Positions 7,646-16,495 of a stretch of DNA of 64,000 bases are shown one piece after another. The notes under the pieces were generated by a model. That model had not been told where the DNA came from and did not search any database. It saw nothing but the letters and a program-made list of their open reading frames with translations. This DNA comes from CAKZQX01 sp034437035. Lineage in GTDB: Bacteria; Chloroflexota; Chloroflexia; Chloroflexales; Chloroflexaceae. The stretch covers positions 1-64,000 of the forward strand of contig DAOTUI010000072.1 in NCBI GenBank assembly GCA_034437035.1. Direction: 5' to 3'. Each line of letters starts with the position of its first letter. The first letter of the stretch is position 1. The position numbers and the translations under genes are program-made.

Positions 7646-9718
7646 CTAAAGATTAGGCCGCAGTGCGCTGTAGTAGTGTTGCGCCCAGTAACTGCTGTAG
7701 AGGCTGGCAACCCCCACACCCTGCCCTGGACTCAACGCCTGCACCACATTGCCCCCACCGATATAGATCCCGACATGGCTGATACCGGCGGTGTAGGTAT
7801 TGGCAAAGAAGACCAGATCGCCCGGTAGCAGTTCCGACTGGCTGGAGATGATCGCGCCATACCGGGTGTTGTACTGAGCTGCCGCGCTATGTGGCAGACT
7901 CAACCCGAAGTTGCCGTAGACATACATCGTAAATCCGCTGCAGTCAAACCCACCCGGGCCGGCTCCACCCCAGACATAATTTGCCCCCACAAACTGCATG
8001 GCAAAATTAACCACCTGGCTTGCCGGGACAACCGGCTCAGGTGTCGGTTCCGGCGTGGGTGGCGGAGGCTCAGGTGTCGGTTCTGGTGGTGGCGGCTCCG
8101 GCGCAGGTTCCGTTGGCAACGGCTCCGGCTCCAGATCAGGTTGATCCGGCTCCGGCGCGGGCTGAGTTGGTTCCGGCGCGGGCTGAGTTGGCTCCGGCGC
8201 GGGCTGAGTTGGCTCCGGCGCGGGTTGCGTCGGCGACGGTTCCGGCGCGGGCTGTGTTGGCGACGCGGGCGGCTGCGTCGGTGTTGGCGACGGCTCAAAC
8301 CGTTCCGCAGGCGGCTCGGTTGGCGACGCGGGCGGCTGCGTTGGCGACGGTGGTGGTTGGGTCGGCTCCGCCGGCGGCTCGAAACGCTCTTCCGGTGGCT
8401 GCGTCGGATCAGCCGCCGGTCGAACCGGTTCCGATTCCGGCTCCGGTTGGGCCGGCTCCGGTTCGCGCTGGACCGGCTCGGACGCGGGCTGTTCCGGCGC
8501 GGCGGGCTGCTGATTGACGGTATTGGACTGCGCAACAACCTGGGGCTCCGGCTGCGGTAGTGCCGGGATATTCTGCGCCACCGGCACCCGCCGCACAATA
8601 TAGTCACCGGCGATGATCAGTTCGCTCGATACCCAGCCAACCGTTCCCTGGGGTGTACGCACCTGCAGCCAGTCGCCATGGCGACCGAGCAAATCAAGCG
8701 TGGTGTCGGCGGTCAACGTTCCTATCCGGTTGTAATCGGTACCTGGACCACCGCGCAAATTTACGCTCTGCGCGTTAATCGCACCCAACAGCGCCGGATC
8801 AGGATCGGGCACGCTGCTAACAACCTCAACCCGCTCGATAACACCATCGGCGATATCCAGATATTCGCCGGATACCCAGCCAACCGTTCCCTGCGCAGTC
8901 TGAACCTGCAGCCAATCGCCATAGCGCACTAGCAGTTCCAGGCTGGTTCCATTCGCCAGCCGGGTCAATCCCATGTACGTCGTACCCGGCCCATCGCGCA
9001 GGGCAAGATTGGATGTGTTGACCATACCCACTCTGGGCAGTGGTGGCGTGGGGATGTTGGTGGCCTCGGGCAGAATCTCGCGGGCCGTTGCATTGACATT
9101 CAGTAACTCGGCCGCTACCCAAAAGATCTCCCCGCTACGTCCGCGTACCTGGAACCAGTCGCCATGACGCGCAACCACCCGCACAGACGTGCCCATGGAC
9201 AGCGTGCCAAGCTGGTCATAATCGGTGCCGGGCCCGGTGCGAATGCCGGCGTTGTCAACGACCGTATTCGCAATGGTCGTGAATGGCCCGTGCAACTGGG
9301 GTTGGGATTCAATCACGGGGAGCGCGTCAATCGCGGCGAACGCCTCATCGGGTACGGGTGTATCGCCGGTGTACTCGTACTCTGACGATGCCGGGAAGAC
9401 TGGTGCGACCAGATCGGACAGGAAATTGCCGGTGCTACCCGGATTTGTCCGGTTGGTCGCCAGCATATCGGCCGGTAGCCGACTGACGATACCGGTCAAC
9501 ACCACCAGGACTACGATGAACAGGTGCAGCAGGGTACGTGGAGCGGGTTTCCATGTAGATACCCAGGTCCACAGACGACTGGTGCAGACGACGACAAACG
9601 TCAGCAGGGGACGGGCCAGTTTGCCTGCGCGTGCATAACGCTGCCGCCGTCGCAGTGCTCGTTCCTGGAGCTCGCTCAAATCGGGTTGAGCGTCCGAAGG
9701 GTGCGAGAAAGGTGCCAT
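7646..9718 (-). CDS. NlpC/P60 peptidoglycan hydrolase with three SH3b domains
   Basis: A 690-residue surface enzyme predicted to cut peptide crosslinks in the cell wall. An internal membrane helix (LLHLFIVVLVVLTGIV, residues about 65-82) anchors it. Three SH3b modules follow (each ending like WLQVRTPQGTVGWVSSELI), at roughly residues 150-375. About 150 residues of Pro/Glu/Ser/Thr-rich stalk built on TQPAPEP repeats come next. The C-terminal NlpC/P60 domain has the catalytic Cys in FDCSGF and His in SHVGIYIGG; the third polar residue may be the Gln in NVVQA. The start at 9718 has GAAAGGAAAG just upstream; a longer frame begins at 9751 without such a site. Wall remodelling is inferred from the domains. 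Confidence 0.9.
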   Translation of the reverse strand: MAPFSHPSDAQPDLSELQERALRRRQRYARAGKLARPLLTFVVVCTSRLWTWVSTWKPAPRTLLHLFIVVLVVLTGIVSRLPADMLATNRTNPGSTGNFLSDLVAPVFPASSEYEYTGDTPVPDEAFAAIDALPVIESQPQLHGPFTTIANTVVDNAGIRTGPGTDYDQLGTLSMGTSVRVVARHGDWFQVRGRSGEIFWVAAELLNVNATAREILPEATNIPTPPLPRVGMVNTSNLALRDGPGTTYMGLTRLANGTSLELLVRYGDWLQVQTAQGTVGWVSGEYLDIADGVIERVEVVSSVPDPDPALLGAINAQSVNLRGGPGTDYNRIGTLTADTTLDLLGRHGDWLQVRTPQGTVGWVSSELIIAGDYIVRRVPVAQNIPALPQPEPQVVAQSNTVNQQPAAPEQPASEPVQREPEPAQPEPESEPVRPAADPTQPPEERFEPPAEPTQPPPSPTQPPASPTEPPAERFEPSPTPTQPPASPTQPAPEPSPTQPAPEPTQPAPEPTQPAPEPTQPAPEPDQPDLEPEPLPTEPAPEPPPPEPTPEPPPPTPEPTPEPVVPASQVVNFAMQFVGANYVWGGAGPGGFDCSGFTMYVYGNFGLSLPHSAAAQYNTRYGAIISSQSELLPGDLVFFANTYTAGISHVGIYIGGGNVVQALSPGQGVGVASLYSSYWAQHYYSALRPNL

Positions 9719-9981
9719 AGCTTTCCTTTCAATCAGGTCAACATGAACCATAGCCGGATGTTGCCGCCAAACATCAGGAAGTACGCGATCAGGGCGTTGG
9801 AGCTACTCGGCAACAGGGTTTCAGCGAGTAGCAGCATAATTCAATTTGTTGGTATGTTCCGCCTTTAGCCAGGCGGAACATACGCACTCAGGTCAGGGCG
9901 AACCACGTACTTTCTGAGCGTACTACTTTCCCGGTGGCACAACCGGCGAATATCCACATACCCGGTGGACTCGGTCGGACC

Positions 9982-11592
9982 TTACCGTGTTGCCACGGGA
10001 AGCTGGGCCGCAACTGCCGGGTCAATTGTCAGCAGCGTGACGCTGACCCACCCGGTCTGGTTGCGCGGATTGATAATCTTGTACCAGGAACCATCAGACG
10101 TTTTCGCCACCAACTGCACCGTCTCGGCGGCATTGATTTGATCCAGTACCTTCCCCTGAAGGTTGGGAAATGCGCGTACATTACCGCCGTTAAAAACTGT
10201 CGCCGTTAATCCGGTTGGATCAGCCGGCTCAACTGGCGGCACCGCTGCCTCCGGTTCCTCTGGGACCACCGGCAGAGCCGGTGCGGCCTGCCCGGTCACG
10301 GGAACCCGAGCCGCGACTGCCGGGTCAACCGTCAGCAGCGTTGCGCTGACCCACCCGTCCGCTGCCGGTGCTTCGACCCGGTACCATGTGCCGTCTGCCG
10401 TCTGCTCCTGAAGCCGCACAGTTTCGCCCGCCTGGAGCTGACCGAGCACGGCTCCCTGGAGGGAGGGCGCACTCCGAATATTACCACCATTAAAGACTGT
10501 GGCTGCCAGCATGCCCGGCGCTATCTCCGGTTCACCGACATCTTCTAAGAAATTACCTCCGCCGAAGAAGGGTGATGCGCCCAGATCCGGCTGTTCCAGC
10601 GCGATGGCATCGGCGGGCTCGACAATGTTGATATCACCACCGAAATCGTACATATGCGCCATGAAGTTAACGCCAATTAGTTGCTCCGGCATATCCGGGC
10701 TATACGCTTCGATAAAAAGCTCTAACTTGTGGAGATAGCCGTCGTTACAGATCCAGCTTTTGACCTCCGCCGACTCGATATCATTGGGATTAAAATCCTG
10801 GCCGCTACCGGACATGTCGCTGCCGGACATGCTGTTCAGTTCTTCGATGGCGCGCAGGGTCGCTTCCCGGTCCATCGTGTAGACATCGCACTCCTGGCCG
10901 TCAAGCGACTCGTTGCCGGTCAGGACAAAGTCGAAGACCTCGATGAACATCTCGAGTTCAGCCATATCCAGTTCTTCGCGGAACGCGTCGGGTGTTACAG
11001 GCACACTCGACATGCCTCCCAGACTCTGCTCACCCCGGTACCAGCGATCTTCGGGCGCGCCCAGGAATGCCACTGGTCCGCGAATGTAGGATTGCCCATT
11101 ATACTGTATAAATTCCAGACCTGTGTCTGGTTCAACCTCCAGGAACATAGTCAGCAATCCAGTGACCGCTACACGCGTGTTGTTGTTGTTAAACTCGCCC
11201 ATAACATTGAGCAGTGATGTGGGCTGATTGGGATCGAGCGAGATATTGCCCAGCATCATCATCGCCTCTGGCGGCAATCCGGTCACTGCCAGATCCAGAT
11301 CCATGCGGAAGACCTGTGCTTCCAGCGATTGCGCCAGCGCCGTGGTCAATGCTTCCTGCACCCCTTCCGGGCTGTCGGCCGGTGGTGTTGGGGTAGCGGT
11401 GGGCGTTGGGGTTGTGGTTGGTTCCGGTGTGGCCGTTGACGTAGGTGTCACTGGCGGCTCTGTCGGTTGTTCCGCGGTTGCCGTAGCTGCGACGGACTCC
11501 TCCGCGACCGGTTCAGCCTGACTCTGACCGCAGGCCGTAGCAAGCAGCAGCAGCAGCACCAGTAGTGATGTTTGAACGATTGACTTCGACAT
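9982..11592 (-). CDS. Lipoprotein with two C-terminal SH3b domains
   Basis: A 536-residue lipoprotein. The signal peptide ends in LLLATAC (Cys 21), the lipid-attachment site. A Thr/Pro-rich linker (residues 40-75) leads to a region of about 250 residues with alternating strands, reminiscent of the LppX/LprG fold, but I cannot confirm this. Two SH3b domains end the protein, at about 355-420 and 460-530, each closing with GWVSxTLLTVDPAVAAxxPV. The upstream AAGGAGAT supports the start. It lies 263 bases downstream of the NlpC/P60 gene on the same strand in reverse order of transcription (this gene is read first), so the two may be co-expressed. A wall-binding or hydrophobic-ligand carrier role is inferred. 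Confidence 0.85.
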   Translation of the reverse strand: MSKSIVQTSLLVLLLLLATACGQSQAEPVAEESVAATATAEQPTEPPVTPTSTATPEPTTTPTPTATPTPPADSPEGVQEALTTALAQSLEAQVFRMDLDLAVTGLPPEAMMMLGNISLDPNQPTSLLNVMGEFNNNNTRVAVTGLLTMFLEVEPDTGLEFIQYNGQSYIRGPVAFLGAPEDRWYRGEQSLGGMSSVPVTPDAFREELDMAELEMFIEVFDFVLTGNESLDGQECDVYTMDREATLRAIEELNSMSGSDMSGSGQDFNPNDIESAEVKSWICNDGYLHKLELFIEAYSPDMPEQLIGVNFMAHMYDFGGDINIVEPADAIALEQPDLGASPFFGGGNFLEDVGEPEIAPGMLAATVFNGGNIRSAPSLQGAVLGQLQAGETVRLQEQTADGTWYRVEAPAADGWVSATLLTVDPAVAARVPVTGQAAPALPVVPEEPEAAVPPVEPADPTGLTATVFNGGNVRAFPNLQGKVLDQINAAETVQLVAKTSDGSWYKIINPRNQTGWVSVTLLTIDPAVAAQLPVATR

Positions 11593-11977
11593 AGCGTGAT
11601 CTCCTTCCTGCGAGTATGTGATGAATGGTCTGATTAGGGATGGAGAAGTTAGTGTTCCAGTAGGCCCGATTCTGGTGTGGCCGGCTTATGCTGCCCCAAC
11701 CGATACGCGCTGCAACAGAGAAAAATGAGGACTGCGCACAATCCCCGGCTAAGACTGTAACATGTTGTAGCACCAGAGTAAATAGCACAAAGGGTTAGAC
11801 GCCGCTAGTACCACTGCCATACACGCTGGTGCATACCCCCGGTCACAAGCAGATCATTGGGCTTTCTTGTGAAGTTTTAACTGGTCATAGGTCAGCGAAT
11901 CGCGGCAGAGCGGGGGTTCCGGCAGCGTGGAAGAGATGCCCTTTCCATGCTGCCGGGGAGAAAACCATTCACGCATG
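11593..11977. other. Non-coding gap with inverted repeat
   Basis: No gene is seen. An inverted repeat, CCGGCAGCGTGGAA at 11919-11932 against TTCCATGCTGCCGG at 11943-11956, shares GGCAGCATGG with the arms of the dispersed palindrome family and may be a remnant. The remainder holds the promoter region of the SH3b lipoprotein, without a clear consensus. Confidence 0.45.
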
Positions 11978-12304
11978 TCAGCGCTGCACAAGGGGGAGAT
12001 AGACCGGCTGACCCAACCGGAGCGTGTAGAGGCTGGAGCGATTGGCGAGATTGTCATCGGCGAAGGCATACAGGACCGGCGTCTGCGCCGCGTTCACCTG
12101 AATGGGGCCGGTGTAGCGCCGGTAGGTGTCCCCGTCGAGCGAGTAGTAGACCGCCTGCACCCCGACGCCACTGTCGGTAGCGGTTAGTGTCACCGTAGTG
12201 CCGGTAGCCGGCCCGCTGCTGCTGCCGGTCAGCGTTGGGGGCAGGAGATCATCTGCTCGATCACCGTCTGGTGGGTGACAATGGGGCAGCAATGCCGGAC
12301 TCAA
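11978..12304 (-). pseudogene. C-terminal fragment of a secreted protein
   Basis: The frame encodes about 108 residues resembling only the tail of a secreted protein: a beta-sandwich like the OmpL47-type or chitobiase C-terminal domain (VTLTATDSGVGVQAVYYSLDG), then the tail PVYLPLVQR. It lacks an ATG or GTG start, ribosome site and signal peptide, and the frame stays open upstream into the 3' end of the deiminase gene. A gene truncated at its 5' end is the simplest reading. The tail resembles that of the giant SdrD-B protein at 26361 (IFLPLMQR). Confidence 0.55.
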
Positions 12305-12347
12305 CCAGGAAGAACGTAACCCGGACGGGGAATTATCGCATGCTGCC

Positions 12348-13403
12348 TCACATCTCCGACGGCACCTGCTGGGTCAAACAGTGAAATGCGCCCAACCCCC
12401 AGACCAGATCGGTGCAGTCGATACAGATAACTTCGCGGGTGGGGAAGAGGTCTTGCATGATCTGCCGGGCCTGCGCATCGGTTGGAGCGTTGAAGCCGGG
12501 CAGCAGAACGACGCGATTAGCGATATAGAAGTTGGCATAACTGGCGGGCAGGCGCTGCCCTTCGCAGATAACGGCAGGCGGCAGCGGCAGCGTGATGATC
12601 CGCAACGGCTGGTCGTTCAAATCACGCATTGCCCGCAGCCGCGCCAGGTTCTCCTGTAACACCGCGTAGTTTGCATCAGCGGGATCATCTTCGACAATGG
12701 TGACAATGGTGTCATGGGCGACAAACCGCGCCAGATCATCCACATGCCCATCGGTATCGTCCCCAACGATGCCGTCCCCCAGCCAGAGGATCTGCTCGAC
12801 CCCCAGCATATCCCGCAGGCGCTGCTCAATCTGCGCGCGGTTCAAGGTAGGGTTGCGGTTCGGGTTGAGCAGGCAGGCTTCGGTCGTCAGCAACAACCCC
12901 GCACCGTTGACATCGATTGAGCCACCTTCGAGGATCATGCCGCCCGCGAAGCGCGGCACATGCAGATATTCCGCCATTCGTGCAGGGATCTGGTTGTCCT
13001 GATCGTAGGGCGGATATTTATCGCCCCAGGCGTTATAGCCCCAGTCGGTCGCGGCGAGCCGGGGGTGCGCGGCATCCACCGTCTGGCGAACAAAAATTGC
13101 GCCGTGATCGCGGCACCAGGCATCGTTGGTGGGGAAGTGGTGAAAGCGGATATCGCCCTGCGCACCCGCCTGCTGCAACCATGTCCGGGTGGTCGCTTCC
13201 ATTGCGGCATCGTTCACATTGATATGCACCGTCTCCGAGCGGGCCAGGACTGCAACCATCTGTGCATACACCGGCAGGATCAGTTCCAGCTTGCCGGGCC
13301 AGGTTTCGACATTATGCGGCCAGGAGAGCCAGGTCGCCTGGTGCGGATGCCACTCGGCAGGCATGCGGTAGCCGCGTTCGCGTGGTGTCGGCTGATCGGT
13401 CAC
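12348..13403 (-). CDS. aguA: Agmatine deiminase
   Basis: A 351-residue enzyme of the Porphyromonas-type peptidylarginine deiminase family. Agmatine deiminase converts agmatine to N-carbamoylputrescine and ammonia. Visible family features are WLSWPHNVETWPG near the N-terminus, WCRDHGAIF, GGSIDVNG, DTDGHVDDLARF and the catalytic Cys 342 in GAFHCLTQQ close to the C-terminus. The length is typical. The start is GTG with AGGGGAAG just upstream. The next enzyme of the pathway, AguB, is encoded at 34594-35484. A broader peptidylarginine-deiminase-like activity is possible, but the bacterial context and length favour AguA. Confidence 0.92.
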   Translation of the reverse strand: MTDQPTPRERGYRMPAEWHPHQATWLSWPHNVETWPGKLELILPVYAQMVAVLARSETVHINVNDAAMEATTRTWLQQAGAQGDIRFHHFPTNDAWCRDHGAIFVRQTVDAAHPRLAATDWGYNAWGDKYPPYDQDNQIPARMAEYLHVPRFAGGMILEGGSIDVNGAGLLLTTEACLLNPNRNPTLNRAQIEQRLRDMLGVEQILWLGDGIVGDDTDGHVDDLARFVAHDTIVTIVEDDPADANYAVLQENLARLRAMRDLNDQPLRIITLPLPPAVICEGQRLPASYANFYIANRVVLLPGFNAPTDAQARQIMQDLFPTREVICIDCTDLVWGLGAFHCLTQQVPSEM

Positions 13404-13423
13404 ATCTTCCCCTATCGTTATTT

Positions 13424-13624
13424 TACACGAGTTATGCGGTTGGTTCCAAACCAGGCGTTTGCCTGAATGAACGTCCCCATTCGCCTGTGGCAGCGTGGTA
13501 CTGTTTTATCTTTTTCACGAAAATTCGGCTCTTCGAGCCGAATTTTCGTGAAAAAGACCTGGGATTTTCCGCCCTGCCGGAGACGAAGAACACCTTACCT
13601 CAGAGGACCGCGTAACGCGTGTTA
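13424..13624 (+). repeat. Nested-palindrome repeat, copy 4
   Basis: Ends TACACGAGTTATGCGGT and ACCGCGTAACGCGTGTTA. A perfect 22-bp central stem spans 13510-13531 and 13535-13556 with loop TTC, apical type GGCTC/GAGCC. It abuts copy 5 directly. Confidence 0.92.
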
Positions 13625-13830
13625 TTTTACAGGACGTACGCAGTCGGCATGCAAACCGGGCGTTTGACCCGATGGAAGCCCGATTCGCCTGCGGCAGCAT
13701 AATACGTTTTTAATCTTTTTGAAAAAAACGTGGCGCTCCGCACTACGTTTTTTCCAAATAAGGATGTCCGGTTCCGCCCTGCCGAAGGCGAATCCCAGCC
13801 GCTTGCGCGTGATCGCGTAACTCCTGTTTG
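13625..13830 (+). repeat. Nested-palindrome repeat, copy 5 (partly decayed)
   Basis: Ends TTTACAGGACGTACGCAGTC and GATCGCGTAACTCCTGTTTG; arms TTCGCCTGCGGCAGCATAAT and CCGCCCTGCCGAAGGCGAA. The central stem around 13716-13765 still pairs partly (AAAAAACGTGGCGC against GCACTACGTTTTTT) but has mismatches. It follows copy 4 head to tail with no spacer. Confidence 0.82.
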
Positions 13831-13949
13831 TACAAGACTATGCAACGGGTGCCATTGATTGCTATCAAATATTATCAAGACAAACGGAACCTGCGGAAGG
13901 TTCGCAGATACTGCACTCTTCCGCAGGGATCTGACGCAATTAATCAGGT

Positions 13950-14573
13950 CTAACTGCCATATCGCAGTTGGCGCGCGATCCGGGCAACATACCGTCCCTG
14001 GGTGCGCGCAATCGCCAGTTCATTTTCACTCGGTTGGCGCGATCCGTCAAGCCCGGCCAGCGTCGAAGCTCCGTAAGGCGTGCCACCCGTGATCTCTTCC
14101 ATGTTCATAAGCCGCTGCTCGGTGTAGGGTACGCCGACGATAACCATACCATGGTGCAGCAGCGTGCTGTGGAAACTGGTAATTGTCGTCTCCTGCCCGC
14201 CATGCTGGGTAGCGGTGGAGGTAAAGACACTGCCGACCTTGCCGACCAGTCCGCCGGTCTGCCACAGGTTGCCTGTCCGGTCAAGGAAGTTGCGCATCTG
14301 CCCGGCCATGTTGCCAAAGCGGGTGGGTGTGCCAAAGATGATCGCATCGGCTGTGGCGAGTTGATCCGGATCGATAAACGGGATATGCGCGAATGCCTGT
14401 CGCGCCGCCTTCGCCCCGATCTGCTCCAGGACGGTATCGGACATTACTTCGGGCACCTGGTAGAGCGCCACTTCGACATCCGGGCTTTCGCGCGCGCCTT
14501 CCGCAATCACCTCGGCCATCTGGTAGATATGACCGTAGGTGCTGTAAAATACGACCTGAACATTGATTGCCAT
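13950..14573 (-). CDS. wrbA: NAD(P)H:quinone oxidoreductase, WrbA type
   Basis: A 207-residue flavodoxin-fold enzyme that reduces quinones by two electrons with NAD(P)H, sparing the cell semiquinone radicals. The FMN phosphate loop is YSTYGHIYQMA (residues 10-20), followed by GTPTRFGNMAGQMRNFLD and STATQHGGQET, all WrbA landmarks. The length is normal. The ribosome site GGAGG lies just before the ATG, and a near-consensus promoter is present at 14638-14666. It is transcribed away from an HxlR-family regulator at 14881, the usual arrangement for quinone-responsive control. Confidence 0.95.
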   Translation of the reverse strand: MAINVQVVFYSTYGHIYQMAEVIAEGARESPDVEVALYQVPEVMSDTVLEQIGAKAARQAFAHIPFIDPDQLATADAIIFGTPTRFGNMAGQMRNFLDRTGNLWQTGGLVGKVGSVFTSTATQHGGQETTITSFHSTLLHHGMVIVGVPYTEQRLMNMEEITGGTPYGASTLAGLDGSRQPSENELAIARTQGRYVARIARQLRYGS

Positions 14574-14610
14574 TCCATTCCTCCGTGTAATACTTCCTTT
14601 ATGTAATCTA

Positions 14611-14695
14611 CTTCCGATTTGTTAGCTCATTTAGAAAAAAATACCATACAAACTTCTCTTTGTCAAGCAGCTTCTTTTTTGTTAGTATTAAGAAT
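14611..14695. promoter_or_regulatory. Candidate operator repeats flanking wrbA promoter
   Basis: Two similar 15-mers, CTTCCGATTTGTTAG (14611-14625) and CTTCTTTTTTGTTAG (14681-14695), match at 12 of 15 positions and lie 70 bases apart, one on each side of the wrbA promoter. They could be binding sites for the divergent HxlR regulator. This is inference from position only. Confidence 0.35.
14638..14666 (-). promoter_or_regulatory. wrbA promoter
   Basis: Read on the minus strand, TTGACA (14666-14661), a 17-base spacer and TATTTT (14643-14638) form a near-consensus housekeeping promoter about 65 bases upstream of the wrbA start. It is one of the best promoter matches noticed in the window. Confidence 0.75.
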
Positions 14696-14739
14696 TGGTG
14701 AGTGGGGACTGGGGATTGGCGATTGGAAACTCAGCCGGC

Positions 14740-14870
14740 CACGCTAGAAGCGTGACGGCCAGGGTATCACGCTCGCAGCGTGACCTACAACCAACAACTG
14801 AAAACTCAACACTCAACATTCGAAACTGAGAACTCAACACTCAACATTCAAAACTCAAAACTGAGCCAAA
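14740..14870. repeat. Small hairpins and low-complexity repeats
   Basis: Two small hairpins, CACGCTAGAAGCGTG (14740-14754) and TCACGCTCGCAGCGTGA (14767-14783), are followed by a degenerate tandem of AACTCAACACTCAACATT-like units up to about 14865. This occupies the 5' side of the HxlR gene. No gene is seen. Confidence 0.7.
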
Positions 14871-14880
14871 GGGGGCGTTT

Positions 14881-15207
14881 ATGCGCTATAGTGAGCAGAT
14901 CTGTCCGCGTTACCAGCATGCAATTGAGATTCTGGCACGCCGCTGGACCGGGCTGATCCTGAAAATTTTGATGGCGGGACCGCTACGCTTTAGCGAACTG
15001 GCCGAGCGCCTGGAAGTTGTGAGCGACCGGGTGCTTTCCGAGCGGCTGAAAGATCTGGAGGGCGAAGGGTTGTTGGAGCGACGGGTCTTTGCTGAGACAC
15101 CGGTGCGGGTTGAGTACAGCCTGACCGAGAAGGGGCATGCTATGCGCCCGGTGATCGAGGCGATTGCGGCGTGGGGGGAGCAGTGGGTTGATCCGCCGCA
15201 GCAGTAG
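14881..15207 (+). CDS. HxlR-family transcriptional regulator
   Basis: A 108-residue winged-helix DNA-binding protein. The family core is complete: ARRWTGLILKILMAGPLRFSELAERL, then VSDRVLSERLKDLEGEGLLERRVF and a wing ending in VEYSLTEKG. Cys 8, in QICPRYQ, sits where the redox-sensing Cys of YodB-type HxlR proteins lies (from memory). That, and divergent transcription from wrbA, suggest control of wrbA in response to quinones or electrophiles. The ATG at 14881 is preceded by AAAGGGGGCG. The regulatory role is inferred; the family assignment is clear. Confidence 0.93.
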   Translation: MRYSEQICPRYQHAIEILARRWTGLILKILMAGPLRFSELAERLEVVSDRVLSERLKDLEGEGLLERRVFAETPVRVEYSLTEKGHAMRPVIEAIAAWGEQWVDPPQQ

Positions 15208-15234
15208 GGCAGATCCGTCAGGCACTACGCACGG

Positions 15235-16356
15235 TCACTCTTCCCCGGCAAACGGATCGCTAAAACGCGGGTCGGTCAGCGCGTCCTGGTCGGTGAGCGC
15301 GTCCAGGAAGGCGAGCAGATCCCGGCGATCACCATCGCTGAGCACGAACCCGGCAACAAGCGGGTGGCGGGCGGCGGCACGGTGCGGCTCCTGCCCGGCT
15401 CCCCGGCGGCCCCCGGACGCGTAGAAGCGGATGACCGCCTCCAGCGTCGGCAGGCTGCCGTCATGCATGTAGGGCGCGGTTACAGCAACATTGCGGAGCG
15501 GGGGTACCCGAAAGCGATAGGCATCCTCCAGGCGGCCGGTCTGTGCGGCCAGGCCGCGATCCGGACTACGCCCCGCGCCGTTTGCGAGATAGCCCAGGTC
15601 GGCCCAGCGCGGCGGCCCGGCCTGCTCGGGTGGGCGCAGATCAACGTGGCAGTGTCCACATGCCGGCCCGGGCGAAAAGAAGAGTTGCATTCCCCGTTGG
15701 GCAGCCGGCGATAACGCGGTTGTGTCACCCTGATAGACAAACTGGTCATAGGGCGTGTTACGCGCAACCAGCGTGCGCAGAAAGGCCGCCAATGCCTCGG
15801 TGATCCGTTCCCAGCGAAGCGGATCGGCATCAGCGGGGAAGGCGGCGGCGAAGCGCCGGGCCATAGTGCGGTCAGCGCGCAGGCGGGCCAGGATTGCCTC
15901 CCGGTGCGCAGCCGCGTCCATCTCCGGTGGATGTTCGCGAAAGAGCGGCAACGGGATCTGCTGTTCCAGGCTGGTCAGGTCGGGATCGGCCCAGTTCAGG
16001 GTGGCAAGGTAGCCCACATTCAGGAGGGCCGGGGCGTTGCGCTCCAGCGGCGCACCCGTTGCGCCAATCGGCGTCGTGCGGCTATCGCTGAATGCCGGCT
16101 CCTGACGGTGGCAGGAGGCACATGCCAGCGTGCCATTCCCGGAGAGCCGCCGCTCGTAGAAGAGATAGCGCCCCAGTTCGATGATGGCGGCCTGGTCGGT
16201 AGCACCCGGTGGCGGCGCAACTCCCTCCGGCAACTGCCAGGCATAGACGGATGTGTCGTGCACGGGGCGAGGCGCGCATGCCGGAACTGCTGCGGCCAGG
16301 GTCATCAGGAAGAGGAGCAAGAGCAAGTGGCGTACCAATATCGCAACTCCATTCAC
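15235..16356 (-). CDS. Di-haem cytochrome c peroxidase (MauG-like family)
   Basis: A 373-residue exported c-type cytochrome that would reduce hydrogen peroxide using two haems. The N-terminus has a hydrophobic signal and a possible lipid-attachment Cys 27 (AVPAC), so it may be anchored outside the membrane. Haem sites are CASCH (79-83) and CGHCH (233-237). Family landmarks include GRYLFYERRLSGNGTLAC, RNAPALLN and APYMHDGSLPTLEAVIRFY. The MauG branch shares this layout, so oxidative protein modification cannot be excluded. It converges with the HxlR gene, with only 27 bases between their stops. Confidence 0.92.
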   Translation of the reverse strand: MNGVAILVRHLLLLLFLMTLAAAVPACAPRPVHDTSVYAWQLPEGVAPPPGATDQAAIIELGRYLFYERRLSGNGTLACASCHRQEPAFSDSRTTPIGATGAPLERNAPALLNVGYLATLNWADPDLTSLEQQIPLPLFREHPPEMDAAAHREAILARLRADRTMARRFAAAFPADADPLRWERITEALAAFLRTLVARNTPYDQFVYQGDTTALSPAAQRGMQLFFSPGPACGHCHVDLRPPEQAGPPRWADLGYLANGAGRSPDRGLAAQTGRLEDAYRFRVPPLRNVAVTAPYMHDGSLPTLEAVIRFYASGGRRGAGQEPHRAAARHPLVAGFVLSDGDRRDLLAFLDALTDQDALTDPRFSDPFAGEE

Positions 16357-16454
16357 GGGTGGTGTAGGTAATTGGCGTGAAAACCACTATCAACGTTATG
16401 CTGAGTGTATAATGGGCTATAGTTCATGTCAAGGCATGGTTATGACTTTACAGA

Positions 16455-16471
16455 TATAATAGTCCAGGATA
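16455..16471 (+). promoter_or_regulatory. Repeated -10-like motif, copy A
   Basis: TATAATAGTCCAGGATA lies 24 bases upstream of the lipoprotein start at 16496 and is identical to 17 bases at 58449-58465. The TATAAT could be a -10 box, but no matching -35 is seen at normal spacing. A second TATAAT is at 16408-16413. Confidence 0.4.
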
Positions 16472-16495
16472 CTACATGATCTGGAGTAGTACGCA

